A DNA stretch of 64,000 nucleotides from Ignavibacteria bacterium (GTDB lineage Bacteria; Bacteroidota; Ignavibacteria; Kapaibacteriales; UBA2268). Below are positions 52,677 through 62,050 of this stretch, piece after piece. Made by a program: the position numbers and the translations under genes. The stretch spans positions 1 to 64,000 of the forward strand of contig JAERMQ010000003.1 in assembly GCA_016844745.1 (NCBI GenBank). Direction: 5' to 3'. The notes under the pieces were generated by a model, which saw only the letters and a list, made by a program, of their open reading frames with translations, was not told the DNA's origin and did no database searches. Position 1 is the first letter of the stretch, and each line of letters opens with the position of its first letter.

Positions 52677-54059
52677 ATGAAAAAAGAAGATAATACGGAA
52701 AAACAACCGAAAGGATGTCTCTATATAGTATCAACTCCTATTGGAAATGATGATGATATAACTCAAAGAGCCCTGAAGGCAATTAAATTATGCGATGTGA
52801 TTTATTGCGAGGAAATGAAGGTTGGCGCCCGTCTGCTTCATAAGTATAATATAACTAATCAGCTCGAAAAGTTAGACGAACACAACGAAAGTGAAAGAAC
52901 TCCCGAAATCCTGGATTTATTGAAATCCGGAAAAAAAGTTGCTTTGATTTCTGATTGCGGTACTCCTGTATTCGAAGACCCGGGATTTTTCCTTTTGAAA
53001 GAATGTCTGCGAAATAAAATTGAAGTAGTTGTTATACCTGGTGTTTCCAGTATAATGACTGCTTTGGTACGCAGTGGATTTTCACTGAAACAATTTTTAT
53101 ATGCAGGATTACTTAGCAGGACTTCCGATGAACGACACTCTCAATTGGAATGGCTTTCGCGCGAAAGACGAACTGTTGTGATACTCGATACACCTTATCG
53201 CTTATTGCAGATATTGGAGGCTGCAAGTGATGTTATGCCTGATAGAAATGTATATTTAGGATGTAATTTAACTATGCCTTTTGAGACTCATCATTACGGT
53301 TCATTTCAGGAGTTATTTGAGAAATTCAAAGATTTGGGTTTCAAAGGAGAATTTGTTATTGTCTTCGAAGGTGCTTACTCAACAGAAAAAAGGGAATTTA
53401 TCAGAAAAACCGATGATAGACAATCATTAAAATTGCGACCTAAGAAAGCTTTTATAAAAGTAAAAAGAACACCTGATGAAATATCAAATTTAAGAAACAG
53501 CAGGGATGAGCAACCCGATACTGAAAGAAGATCCAATAGAACATCCGAAGAAAGACCAAGATTAAGTGTTAAAAAAGACTTCCATTCTGATTCAGGCAGA
53601 GGTTACGGTAGAAGTTCGGATTCAAAACCAAGAACAAGAAGCAGCAGAGATTCTAAACCGGAATCAGCCAGAAGATACGGCAGAAGTTCAGATTCAAAAC
53701 CGGAATTCAGAAGCTCAAGGGATGATAAATCTGAGTCCGACAGAAGTTTTGGGAGAAGTTCGGATTCAAAACCAAGTTTCAGAGGGAAAAGGGATGAGAA
53801 ACCCGATTCGGGCAGAAATTACGGTAGAAGTTCGGATTCAAAACCGGGTTTCAGGGGGAAAAGGGATGAGAAACCCGATTCAGGCAGAAGCTACGGAAGA
53901 AATTCGGATTCGAAACCGGGTTTCAGGGGGAAAAAGGAAGAGAAATCCGATTCAGGTAGGAGTTACAAAAGAACATCGGGAACAAAACCAAAATTAAGAA
54001 CTAAAAAAGATGGTCAATCAGATACAGGCAGAAATTACAATAGAAGGCGGAAAGATTAG
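52677..54059 (+). CDS. rsmI: 16S rRNA 2'-O-methyltransferase RsmI with repetitive basic tail
   Basis: Residues 1-240 form an RsmI-type SAM methyltransferase that methylates the ribose of C1402 in 16S rRNA: GCLYIVSTPIGNDDDITQRA, LISDCGTPVFEDPG and the VVVIPGVSSIMTALVRSG loop. Residues 241-460 are a basic, low-complexity tail with six 24-residue tandem repeats (FGRSSDSKPSFRGKRDEKP as a typical unit), absent from ordinary RsmI. The tail is likely to be disordered and RNA-binding. Its last 50 bp overlap the amidohydrolase gene. Confidence 0.88.
   Translation: MKKEDNTEKQPKGCLYIVSTPIGNDDDITQRALKAIKLCDVIYCEEMKVGARLLHKYNITNQLEKLDEHNESERTPEILDLLKSGKKVALISDCGTPVFEDPGFFLLKECLRNKIEVVVIPGVSSIMTALVRSGFSLKQFLYAGLLSRTSDERHSQLEWLSRERRTVVILDTPYRLLQILEAASDVMPDRNVYLGCNLTMPFETHHYGSFQELFEKFKDLGFKGEFVIVFEGAYSTEKREFIRKTDDRQSLKLRPKKAFIKVKRTPDEISNLRNSRDEQPDTERRSNRTSEERPRLSVKKDFHSDSGRGYGRSSDSKPRTRSSRDSKPESARRYGRSSDSKPEFRSSRDDKSESDRSFGRSSDSKPSFRGKRDEKPDSGRNYGRSSDSKPGFRGKRDEKPDSGRSYGRNSDSKPGFRGKKEEKSDSGRSYKRTSGTKPKLRTKKDGQSDTGRNYNRRRKD
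53604..54035 (+). repeat. Six 72-bp in-frame tandem repeats inside rsmI
   Basis: Each 72-bp unit encodes 24 residues of the type YGRSSDSKPGFRGKRDEKPD followed by SGRS. The middle units are almost identical and the outer ones diverged, a sign of recent expansion with the array still in frame. Confidence 0.9.
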
Positions 54060-55563
54060 CAGGATTAAGCCTGCTAATAATGAAGTAATTATTATTTCCG
54101 AAAATACACGTACAGTTTATCCCGGTCATTATGCCTTACCCGGATTCATCGATTCTCATGCTCATGTGGCTGCCTTCGGCAAAGAACTGAACGGTTTGAG
54201 CCTTGCCGGTTGTAAGAGTGCAGAAGAGTGCTTAGAAGCTGCTAAAAACCATAATCAATTGTTGAAAGGCTGGTTGATTGGAAGGGGATGGGACCAGGAA
54301 AAGTGGTCAGATAAAAATTTCCCTGATAAAACAAGTTTAGATGATGCATTCCCAAGTACACCTGTTTACTTTATTAGAATAGACGGCCATGCTGCATGGT
54401 GCAATTCAAAAGCCCTCCAACTTGCGGGAATTTCCGGAAATGCTTCATCCCCTTTAGGTGGTGAAATTTTGCTTGATAAACATGGCAATCCGACCGGTAT
54501 TTTAATTGATAATGCCATGAAATTGATTACTGATATTTTACCGAAATATGAACCTGACGATACAAAAAAGTTTATTATCGATGCTTTGAATGTTTGTGCT
54601 GCGTCTGGTCTAACTGAGGTTTATGATTTGGATTTAAATCCTGATTTAGTCGAAATATTAATAGACTTAGAAAAGGAAAAGAGGCTTCCTATTAAAATTC
54701 ATTCTTATCTGCGTGGACAAAATGATGAATGGCTCGCCAAAGGATTATCACCTTATAGAGGGGAATATTTTTCAATTGATGGAGTGAAGTTTTATGCCGA
54801 TGGAGCGCTTGGTTCATGGGGAGCTGCTCTTTTAAAGCCATATACTGATAAGCCCGAATCAACCGGATTAATGTTGATTAATAAAATTGATTTATATTCT
54901 AAAGCAGAAAAAGCGCTAAACATGGGATTTGGAATTGCTACCCATGCAATTGGCGATGCTGCCTGCAGAATGGTAATCGATGAATATTCAAAATTAAGAA
55001 AAGCTGGATTTCGTTCTGATGAACATCAACTAAGATTAGAACACATGCAAATGGTCCATGAGGATGATTTAAAAAAGATGTGCGAAAATGACATTATTGC
55101 TTCCGTTCAACCGATTCATTGCTGTAGCGATGCCTCGGGGCTGGTTGCCAAACGGCTTGGAGACAAACGCAATTCGATTTTGTATCCATGGAAAAGTGTC
55201 CTGGATTTTGGAGGAAAACTAATAGCCGGTTCTGATTTCCCGATTGAATCGCATAATCCATTAACTGGAATCAATTCGTTTATTAATCGAATTCCCTTTA
55301 ATCAATCACTACCGTTTGAATTTCAGGAAGCAATTTCTTTATCTCAAACATTTGATGCTTACTGCGAAACTCCTCGTCAGAACTCATTAACTGATAAATC
55401 TTCCGCTGAAATATCTCTTGGTGTATCGGCAGATTTTGTAGTTTTAAAAAGTAATATTTTCAATTTTAATAATTCGATAATTCCCACAGACCTTGTTGCA
55501 GCTACATATTGCAATGGGAAAAATGTTAGCTGCGTTCGCCAAATTGACATTTTTCGAAAATAA
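54010..55563 (+). CDS. YtcJ-like amidohydrolase
   Basis: The 517-residue metal-dependent hydrolase has GFIDSHAHVAAFG (the HxH metal ligands), RIDGHAAWCNSKAL, ATHAIGDAACRMVIDEY and IAGSDFPIE. These are marks of the Amidohydro_3/YtcJ family, whose substrates are often N-substituted amino acids or formamides but are usually unknown. It starts inside the last repeat of rsmI (50-bp overlap), an unusual arrangement. Position after an rRNA methyltransferase gives no clue to the substrate. Confidence 0.88.
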   Translation: MVNQIQAEITIEGGKISRIKPANNEVIIISENTRTVYPGHYALPGFIDSHAHVAAFGKELNGLSLAGCKSAEECLEAAKNHNQLLKGWLIGRGWDQEKWSDKNFPDKTSLDDAFPSTPVYFIRIDGHAAWCNSKALQLAGISGNASSPLGGEILLDKHGNPTGILIDNAMKLITDILPKYEPDDTKKFIIDALNVCAASGLTEVYDLDLNPDLVEILIDLEKEKRLPIKIHSYLRGQNDEWLAKGLSPYRGEYFSIDGVKFYADGALGSWGAALLKPYTDKPESTGLMLINKIDLYSKAEKALNMGFGIATHAIGDAACRMVIDEYSKLRKAGFRSDEHQLRLEHMQMVHEDDLKKMCENDIIASVQPIHCCSDASGLVAKRLGDKRNSILYPWKSVLDFGGKLIAGSDFPIESHNPLTGINSFINRIPFNQSLPFEFQEAISLSQTFDAYCETPRQNSLTDKSSAEISLGVSADFVVLKSNIFNFNNSIIPTDLVAATYCNGKNVSCVRQIDIFRK

Positions 55564-55728
55564 TAACTCATATCAATCAAATTTCATTTTACACGTCTAT
55601 AAATAACATTAAATAATCAGATTTTTACATGAATTCTCACTTTACAAAAAGTAGAGTGGGAGTGGCTTGAAAAAATATTTGAGACGAAATAACGATTTAT
55701 GTGTCATTATATTAATGAAAGGTGCAAA

Positions 55729-56142
55729 ATGTCAAAAACATTAGCGATTATTAAACCCGATGCAGTTGAAAAAAATGCTGCCGGAGCCATTATTGAAAAA
55801 ATACAGTCGGCAGGATTTAAAATTCTTGGGCTACGTATGTTAAAAATTGACCGTTCTCAAGCAGGTGTATTCTATGAAGTACATAAGGAAAGACCATTTT
55901 ATAATGATTTGTGTGATTATATGTCAGGCGGGAAAATTATTCCAATAGCTCTTGAGAAGGATAATGCTGTAGATGATTTCAGGAAGGTTATCGGTAATAC
56001 AGACCCTGAGCAGGCAGAAGTCGGCACAATTCGTAAACTGTTCGGAACATCAAAAGCCGTTAATGCTATTCATGGTTCCGATTCCGATGAAAATGCTGCT
56101 AAGGAAATTGTTTTCTTTTTCAATGCAAGCGAATTGGTATAA
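55729..56142 (+). CDS. ndk: Nucleoside diphosphate kinase
   Basis: The 137-residue enzyme exchanges phosphate between nucleoside di- and triphosphates. It has the catalytic histidine in NAIHGSDS (H115), the N-terminal KTLAIIKPDAVEK and GGKIIPIALEKDNAV. I start at 55729 because an AAAGG ribosome-binding site lies 7 bp upstream and the family starts at MSKT; an earlier ATG (55699) would add ten residues unlike the family. It is 5 bp before the NUDIX gene. Confidence 0.95.
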   Translation: MSKTLAIIKPDAVEKNAAGAIIEKIQSAGFKILGLRMLKIDRSQAGVFYEVHKERPFYNDLCDYMSGGKIIPIALEKDNAVDDFRKVIGNTDPEQAEVGTIRKLFGTSKAVNAIHGSDSDENAAKEIVFFFNASELV

Positions 56143-56147
56143 AATAA

Positions 56148-56675
56148 TTGTTAAAAAAATTAAATACCTTATCGTCCGAATTAAAGTTCACCAATCCTTA
56201 TTGGGAATATAAATTCGATAAATATGAACTTCCTAACGGGGAAATTGGTAATTATCATTATATAAATTCCCGGGGCGCAACTTTGGTGATACCTGTCTGC
56301 GATGATGGAAGTATAGTTATGCTGCGCCAATTCAGGTATCTCAACCAAATGGCAAGCATCGAATTCCCCGGTGGTGGAATAAAAGAAGGAAACACCCCTG
56401 AAAAAAATGCTTATGAAGAACTGAAAGAAGAGACCGGATTTATTGCCGGGAAATTAAAAAGTATCGGATTCTTCAATCCATATAATGGCGTTACAAATGA
56501 AATTTGTAATGTTTATTTAGCTGAAAAGTTAACGGAATCGGAAGCGAAACCTGAAGATACTGAGGAATTTGAAATATTATTCTTAAATAAACAACAAATG
56601 ATTGAATTAATTAAAAAAGGTGAAATATGGGACGGAATGACACTCGCAGCCTGGTCGCTTTATTGCTGCTTATAA
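56148..56675 (+). CDS. NUDIX hydrolase, ADP-ribose pyrophosphatase-like
   Basis: A 175-residue hydrolase with a NUDIX box GGGIKEGNTPEKNAYEELKE followed by ETGF. The metal-binding glutamates of the REUXEE core are kept (EELKEETG), but the arginine is replaced by glutamate and the first glutamate position holds asparagine. The fold and the SIEFPGGGI segment match ADP-ribose/NADH-type pyrophosphatases; the true substrate is uncertain. It starts with TTG, 5 bp after ndk, and its 3' end overlaps the next gene by 49 bp. Confidence 0.85.
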   Translation: MLKKLNTLSSELKFTNPYWEYKFDKYELPNGEIGNYHYINSRGATLVIPVCDDGSIVMLRQFRYLNQMASIEFPGGGIKEGNTPEKNAYEELKEETGFIAGKLKSIGFFNPYNGVTNEICNVYLAEKLTESEAKPEDTEEFEILFLNKQQMIELIKKGEIWDGMTLAAWSLYCCL

Positions 56676-57643
56676 TTTTTACTTATATTTTTGTCGGAAC
56701 AGACTTTGCATTCTGCGCACCAAAAGCCTCTGCACAAAAGGAAGAGAAGAAAGACGAAGAGAAAAAAGAGGTTGTCAAATACAATGTATTTGCCAAATAT
56801 CCACTTAAAGTTTATAATAAATATAAATTTACAGAAGATACCAAGGTCGTCAGGCGGTTTAGTGACAGCTCAACGAAAGAATATACAAGGAGTCAAACTT
56901 TTTTCTTTACGATATTTGCAGCTAATGCACCTGAGGATGGTTTTCAAACCCTTGAAGTTACGGTTGACTCTATGCAATATAAATTCGTTGAAGGAGATGC
57001 AATAATTGAAGTTAATTTTGATGATTTGCCTCCAACGAGTTTTTCGGATTTTGTTGCATGTAACGTTCCACTTGGCAAGGAATTCGAAATGACATATTCG
57101 CCTTATGGTGAGGTTGCAAAAATTGAAGGCGAGAAGCTGGATAAACTGACTGAATTAATTACAGTTAAGGGGAAAAATTCTATGGATACCTTGCAGAAGT
57201 ATATGTGGATGCGTGGTATCAGTTATGAGCATCTAACATTTCTTTTCGATTTACAGAAAGGGATTGTTCCTCAGGAACCAGTTGCTATTGATAGTTCCTG
57301 GAAAACTAATTTTGCCTTGGAAATTGAAGGCGTTGATTTCTCAGATACGGTTAAAAATACATTGAAAAGTTACGATGCGGGAATTTTTGAAATCGAAGTT
57401 AAGGCTGAAAAGTTGCATCCATTCCTAACACCTATTCGAATGTATAACGTCAGTGAATTTGTTCATGTAGATTCCGGGATGGCATACGGTACATATAAAA
57501 TGAAAGTCAACACATCAGGTTCAATAAAAAATGTAGAAGGTGATTTTAATGCTGATGTTGTAACATCTATTAAAAAAGAGAAATTTATCCATAATATCTC
57601 AGTGAAAATGAATTGGGAGTTATTGGGACAGTATAAGTGGTAG
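56627..57643 (+). CDS. Exported protein of unknown function, DUF6263-like
   Basis: The 338-residue product has a signal peptide (VALLLLIIFTYIFVGTDFAF) and a beta-rich mature part. DUF6263-type lipoproteins with a comparable layout exist in Bacteroidetes, but the match is by general appearance only. The lysine- and glutamate-rich stretch right after the signal (residues 38-52) is a flexible linker. It overlaps the NUDIX gene by 49 bp, so the two are translated from one message. No catalytic residue is visible. Confidence 0.6.
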   Translation: MGRNDTRSLVALLLLIIFTYIFVGTDFAFCAPKASAQKEEKKDEEKKEVVKYNVFAKYPLKVYNKYKFTEDTKVVRRFSDSSTKEYTRSQTFFFTIFAANAPEDGFQTLEVTVDSMQYKFVEGDAIIEVNFDDLPPTSFSDFVACNVPLGKEFEMTYSPYGEVAKIEGEKLDKLTELITVKGKNSMDTLQKYMWMRGISYEHLTFLFDLQKGIVPQEPVAIDSSWKTNFALEIEGVDFSDTVKNTLKSYDAGIFEIEVKAEKLHPFLTPIRMYNVSEFVHVDSGMAYGTYKMKVNTSGSIKNVEGDFNADVVTSIKKEKFIHNISVKMNWELLGQYKW

Positions 57644-57754
57644 GCTAAGTTTTTTCAATACATTATTCTCAATCAGGGATAATTGAGCTACTGATAAAAG
57701 TAGAACAATCATCCTTGATTGTTTAAAGAGACCTCTGAAAAACAATGTAAATAA

Positions 57755-57840
57755 CAAGAATTTCATTCTGAACTTGTTTCAGAATCCAGTTCCCAAGGTG
57801 TTTATTGATTCTGAAACAAATTACCAATGACAGATTTTCT
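57755..57840 (+). repeat. Diverged MITE-like GTCATTCTGAA-family repeat
   Basis: AATTTCATTCTGAACTTGTT and TTGATTCTGAAACAAATTAC form a diverged inverted pair similar to the 22441 element. No gene. Confidence 0.5.
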
Positions 57841-57872
57841 TAATTAAAAAAAATACCAATTATTTCAAATTT

Positions 57873-57963
57873 GAGAAATCCCCCCTACCCCCCTTTTTCA
57901 AAGGGGGATTAAAATTAATTCTTTTATTCCCCCTTTGAAAAAGGGGGGTAGGGGGGATTTCTC
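57873..57963 (+). repeat. REP-like C/G-rich hairpin (36-bp perfect arms)
   Basis: Arms 57873-57908 and 57928-57963 are exact reverse complements with core ATCCCCCCTACCCCCCTTTT. The conserved tail (TTAATTTGTCATTTTTTATT and TTTTGGAGTTCAGAATGAC) runs to the murC stop. The region 57644-58034 holds only these repeats. Confidence 0.85.
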
Positions 57964-58034
57964 TTTAATTTGTCATTTTTTATTTTTATTAATTCCATTA
58001 TTTTGGAGTTCAGAATGACAACTTTCAGAAGACT

Positions 58035-59402
58035 CTAATTATTCATAATAAAATCCGCTACTCTCACTATATTCCCAGCACCAATAGTTATCAACAAATC
58101 TCCCGGTGCAAGCAGCTTCGGAACTTCGGTGTATAAATCATCAAATCGCTCGATATAATGAACGCATTTATGCCCATACTGACTCGTGGTATCTGCTATT
58201 AGTCTTCCGTCTATACCTTCAATTGGCATTTCCCGGGCGGGATAAACATCAGTTACAACTAAAACATCAGCATCGAAAAAGGAGCGGGCAAAATCTTTAT
58301 AAAAATCCCTTGTCCGCGTATATGTATGAGGTTGGAAGACACAAACAATTCTACGTTTCCAGCCTTCGCGAGCCGCTTTGAGGGTTGCTTTTACCTCCGT
58401 AGGATGGTGGGCGTAATCATCAACGATCAAAACACCATTTCGCTCGCCTTTTATATCGAATCGACGGGTTACTCCAGTGAATTGACTTAATGCCACACGA
58501 ATTGCTTCAAAATCAATGCCCATAGTCCGGGATGCAGCTATTGCCGCCAAAGCATTCTTAACATTGTGAATACCGGGTATATTGATTTCAATGAGTCCCA
58601 ATGCTGTACCGTTTTCGAATACCATAAACTTAGTGGATTTTCCGTTAAATTCAATTTCTTCTGCATAGTAGTTGCAATGAGGTGAAAGCCCGAAACTAAC
58701 TATTTTCTTATTGATGTGAGATAAAATATCGCAAACTCCGGAATCATCCAAACCAACTACGACGACACCATAAAAAGGAGCCTTATTAGCAAATTGAGTA
58801 AATGTTTGCTGTAAATCATCAATATCTTTATAAATATCCAAATGTTCTGCTTCAATGTTATTAATGACTGCAATTGTCGGTAAAAGCTGCAGAAAAGAGC
58901 GGTCGAACTCATCTGCTTCCAGTACTGTCCATTGCCCTTTTCCGAGCCGTGCATTAGTACCACCAAAGTCTGCAAGCCTGCCACCGACGATAACAGTTGG
59001 GTCGATACCTGCCTGAATTAAAATTAATCCGCACATCGATGTTGTAGTTGTTTTACCGTGAGTGCCTGCTATTGCGAGGCAGTAATTCAAGCGGGAAACC
59101 TCAGATAGCATTTCAGCGCGGCGGATAACCGGTATTTTTAGTCTCGCAGCATTTTGTGTTTCGGGATTGGATTCAGGATTAACGGCGCTCGAATAGACTA
59201 CAAGCTCTGCATCGGTGATGTTTTCTTCTTTGTGCTCGATGAAAATTTTAGCTCCAAGTGAAGCAAGGTAATCAGTATTTTCCGAACGTGCCATATCAGA
59301 ACCGGATACGTTGAATCCCTGATTCATCAATATTTCTGCGATACCGCTCATACCGATACCGCCTATACCTACGAAATGAATATTCCTGATTGTTGTAAAC
59401 AT
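58035..59402 (-). CDS. murC: UDP-N-acetylmuramate-L-alanine ligase
   Basis: A 455-residue ATP-dependent ligase that adds the first amino acid to UDP-MurNAc in peptidoglycan synthesis. Seen: HFVGIGGIGMSGIAEIL (UDP-MurNAc site), AIAGTHGKTTTTSM (ATP loop), DEFDRSFL, and VDDYAHHPTEVKATL. In most bacteria murC lies just upstream of ftsQ; here it is 31 kb away and on the other strand. It is followed by a REP-like hairpin rather than by another gene in its direction. Confidence 0.96.
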   Translation of the reverse strand: MFTTIRNIHFVGIGGIGMSGIAEILMNQGFNVSGSDMARSENTDYLASLGAKIFIEHKEENITDAELVVYSSAVNPESNPETQNAARLKIPVIRRAEMLSEVSRLNYCLAIAGTHGKTTTTSMCGLILIQAGIDPTVIVGGRLADFGGTNARLGKGQWTVLEADEFDRSFLQLLPTIAVINNIEAEHLDIYKDIDDLQQTFTQFANKAPFYGVVVVGLDDSGVCDILSHINKKIVSFGLSPHCNYYAEEIEFNGKSTKFMVFENGTALGLIEINIPGIHNVKNALAAIAASRTMGIDFEAIRVALSQFTGVTRRFDIKGERNGVLIVDDYAHHPTEVKATLKAAREGWKRRIVCVFQPHTYTRTRDFYKDFARSFFDADVLVVTDVYPAREMPIEGIDGRLIADTTSQYGHKCVHYIERFDDLYTEVPKLLAPGDLLITIGAGNIVRVADFIMNN

Positions 59403-59467
59403 TTTTTCCTTGATATTATTTTTTTATTAGTTGTAATCAAATAATTCTAATGACAATTAAATTCATA

Positions 59468-59562
59468 AGAAAAACCCCCTAACCCCCGGTTATAGAAGTA
59501 GAACTAAGAAATAGAAGTAGAAAATTCCCCCTTTTTCAAAAGGTGGTTAGGGGATTTCTCTT
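59468..59562 (+). repeat. Degenerate, interrupted REP-like hairpin
   Basis: Left arm AAGAAAAACCCCCTAACCCC and right arm GGTGGTTAGGGGATTTCTCT pair only partly. The loop contains a short duplication (ATAGAAGTAGAAC, then AATAGAAGTAGAAAA). It sits between murC and the T9SS protein gene. Confidence 0.65.
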
Positions 59563-59566
59563 CAAT

Positions 59567-61894
59567 TTACTTTATCTTAACTATTTGTCTTGTCAATACT
59601 TCTCCTGATGTTAGTGATAGTCTGGCAAAATAAATTCCGTTTGGAATATCGCTGCAATCCCATGTTAATCGATTAGTACCTGATAAAAATTGTCCGGCAG
59701 GCAAAACTGAAACAATTTGACCGTAAGAATTATATATTTTCAATGATGCTTGATTGTAATTTTGAATATTGAAAATAAAATTTACCTTTGAATATGCAGG
59801 ATTCGGATAGACAAGTAATGATGTTTCAGATGCTAGGGGAGTTGGTTCATGACTTTCTTCAACTTCAGAGACAATATTATCTTTTCGAGGGCAGAATGAC
59901 CAGCTATAAATTTTGTGGGTTTGATAGTAGGCTCCTGTGGCTGAAGTTAAACCAATATAAGCATTCGTTCCGCTTTCAAGGTTCAGCAATTGCTCAAGAT
60001 TAATGTTATCAATGACCAAAGCAGGATTTTCAAACAGTCCCGTTTTATCCAAAAATATTCGTAATTTATTTGGTAGAACATTATAATCAATTTGGGCAAA
60101 ATATGTTCTGTTATTCGGTTCTAAAGGTATTATATTGGCTGTTGTCCCCAAGTTGGCTTTAGAAGCATGATTCGAAGAATTGGGATTTCGACCGTTTGAA
60201 AATACGCCGATATGAAATTTTGAAGGGTCGGCTAATGAATCGTTATAATAAGTATCAAATTCAATAGCTAAGGAATTTTTAAGTCCGTCATAACCCATAC
60301 CGCCCCCGGATGTTCCAGCCGTATCAGGTTTGTCGCCCTGAATAATGAAGGCAATTCCGTCAGCGCCATCAATTACATTGGTATATTGTCTTAAAGATGG
60401 GTCTGATAATGTAAATTTGAATTTTGTAGTAAATGTTTTATTAACAAGAACAGGGTAGTTATGCCACATTCCTCCTTTACTCCAGGTTGTACTTGTAGTT
60501 AAACGGATAGCGCTGTCAATCTGAACAGCATCTTTGGTTGTATGCAAAGTTTCTATAACACGAAAGTCGGGATAATCAAATGCTGTTTTTTCACAAATAG
60601 GATTTTCAACGAAATAACTTTGATTGAAAGAAGGTAGCCCATAAAAACAATTCCCGGTACCTAATTTTATTCCCTTTTCCGAATAATAACATAATTTTCC
60701 GACTTGATTTGGTCGGTGGATAATACCTAAATAACTGGTATTTGGCTGAGCGATATAAATTTTCCCATCAGGAGCCACTTGCATGCCTCCGAATTTATTA
60801 TTTTGTTCCCCAATAATTGAAGCAGAATTTTTTATGGCTAACTCATTTCCTGCATATAAATCATATTGTATTATTCTGTATGGCGGAAATCCGGAGGCTG
60901 AAGATGTATAAAGCTTAGTTGAATTAGGAGAAAATTCCACACCATAAATTACTTTATCTTTAACATAATTAAATGTAATCGGATTAGATAATTGACCTGT
61001 CGAATCATCAAAATTCCATAATTCCATTGGAGCAGGAATTGGTTTCATTCCTCCGTTTTTAAATAATTCAGAGTCGCTCCAGGTAAAATCGGAATTAGCA
61101 TTAGCTATGAATTTCCCATCCGGAGATACCTTCAAATATCCTGTACAAGGTATTGGAATTATCTGCACACCTTTTGTTATTACCGGTTTCGATATGCCTT
61201 TCTTTGTGATTAAGAAAGCGAAATACTCGTTTGTAGAAGTTTTATAAGTTAATACCCAAACATCCTTTTTATTTTTATGAAATACTGCGGTTAATTTTTC
61301 AAATGTTCCTTTAATCATTTCCTGGTTTTTTATTGATGCATCTCCAAAGCCATCCTCCAATTCCATATCGATTTGTGTAGCCTGAAGTCCATACATTATT
61401 TTGGGCCATTCAATAGCCCATTGTGTTAGAACATAATAAATATTTTTAACATCGGGTCTTGGAATAATAACCGAGGATTGTGATGCAGAAAAATGACCTG
61501 ATAAATCATAACCGTTAAGCGTTACAATATTAGTCCTGTCATAAACACCAGGACCATAAGAATATAAAAGCGTCCTGCCGTTTGAATCGGATATTGCTGA
61601 ACATCCTTCCAGAGCTTCCATGCCGGAACTATCATAAGGTACTGGCGAACCATCAGGCGTATTGAAGGTTATAGCAGCATTCTTTCCAAAAAACCAATTG
61701 TTTGCTTGCTTATAGCGCGAAGTGCTCTGTGCATAAATATTCCCGAATCCAATAAATAAAATTAGAAAGATAATTTCAAAAAAAATACTCCCAATATTTA
61801 TCAATTTCAAGTTGAAAATATCAGGAGTCTTAATTGAATTAATTTTTATTTGATTGAACTTGTTTGAATTTTCAAAATTTAAACTATTCATCAT
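59567..61894 (-). CDS. T9SS-exported protein with beta-propeller and L-type lectin-like domains
   Basis: A 775-residue exported protein. A signal or membrane segment lies at about residues 33-57. The region 60-430 looks like a seven-bladed-type propeller (repeats such as KVSPDGKFIANANSDFTWSD and QVAPDGKIYIAQP). Residues 450-670 form an L-type/legume-lectin-like sandwich (DGADGIAFIIQGDKPD, LAIEFDTYYN and RTYFAQIDYN). The end is a T9SS type A sorting domain (LLVYPNPAYSKVNFIFNI, IPNGIYFARLSL, RQIVKIK). It probably acts on the cell surface, perhaps in adhesion or carbohydrate binding. Confidence 0.85.
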   Translation of the reverse strand: MMNSLNFENSNKFNQIKINSIKTPDIFNLKLINIGSIFFEIIFLILFIGFGNIYAQSTSRYKQANNWFFGKNAAITFNTPDGSPVPYDSSGMEALEGCSAISDSNGRTLLYSYGPGVYDRTNIVTLNGYDLSGHFSASQSSVIIPRPDVKNIYYVLTQWAIEWPKIMYGLQATQIDMELEDGFGDASIKNQEMIKGTFEKLTAVFHKNKKDVWVLTYKTSTNEYFAFLITKKGISKPVITKGVQIIPIPCTGYLKVSPDGKFIANANSDFTWSDSELFKNGGMKPIPAPMELWNFDDSTGQLSNPITFNYVKDKVIYGVEFSPNSTKLYTSSASGFPPYRIIQYDLYAGNELAIKNSASIIGEQNNKFGGMQVAPDGKIYIAQPNTSYLGIIHRPNQVGKLCYYSEKGIKLGTGNCFYGLPSFNQSYFVENPICEKTAFDYPDFRVIETLHTTKDAVQIDSAIRLTTSTTWSKGGMWHNYPVLVNKTFTTKFKFTLSDPSLRQYTNVIDGADGIAFIIQGDKPDTAGTSGGGMGYDGLKNSLAIEFDTYYNDSLADPSKFHIGVFSNGRNPNSSNHASKANLGTTANIIPLEPNNRTYFAQIDYNVLPNKLRIFLDKTGLFENPALVIDNINLEQLLNLESGTNAYIGLTSATGAYYQTHKIYSWSFCPRKDNIVSEVEESHEPTPLASETSLLVYPNPAYSKVNFIFNIQNYNQASLKIYNSYGQIVSVLPAGQFLSGTNRLTWDCSDIPNGIYFARLSLTSGEVLTRQIVKIK

Positions 61895-62050
61895 AATTAA
61901 ATCTGATATTATTTTGACCTTTCATTATTCTTATAAGACTATAAAAACGATTTAATATTTTTTAGAAAAATAAATAAAACATTGCCAAACAAATTATTCC
62001 CGTATCAATACTAAAATTCTTAATCCAATTCATTTCAACTTTACAAACTT

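Noticed and set aside
53566-53997. 143-residue alternative reading frame
   Set aside because: It is the second frame of the rsmI repeat array and owes its length to the repeats.
53604-54035. CRISPR-like tandem repeat
   Set aside because: The 72-bp units are contiguous, without spacers, and in frame with rsmI; they encode a repetitive protein tail.
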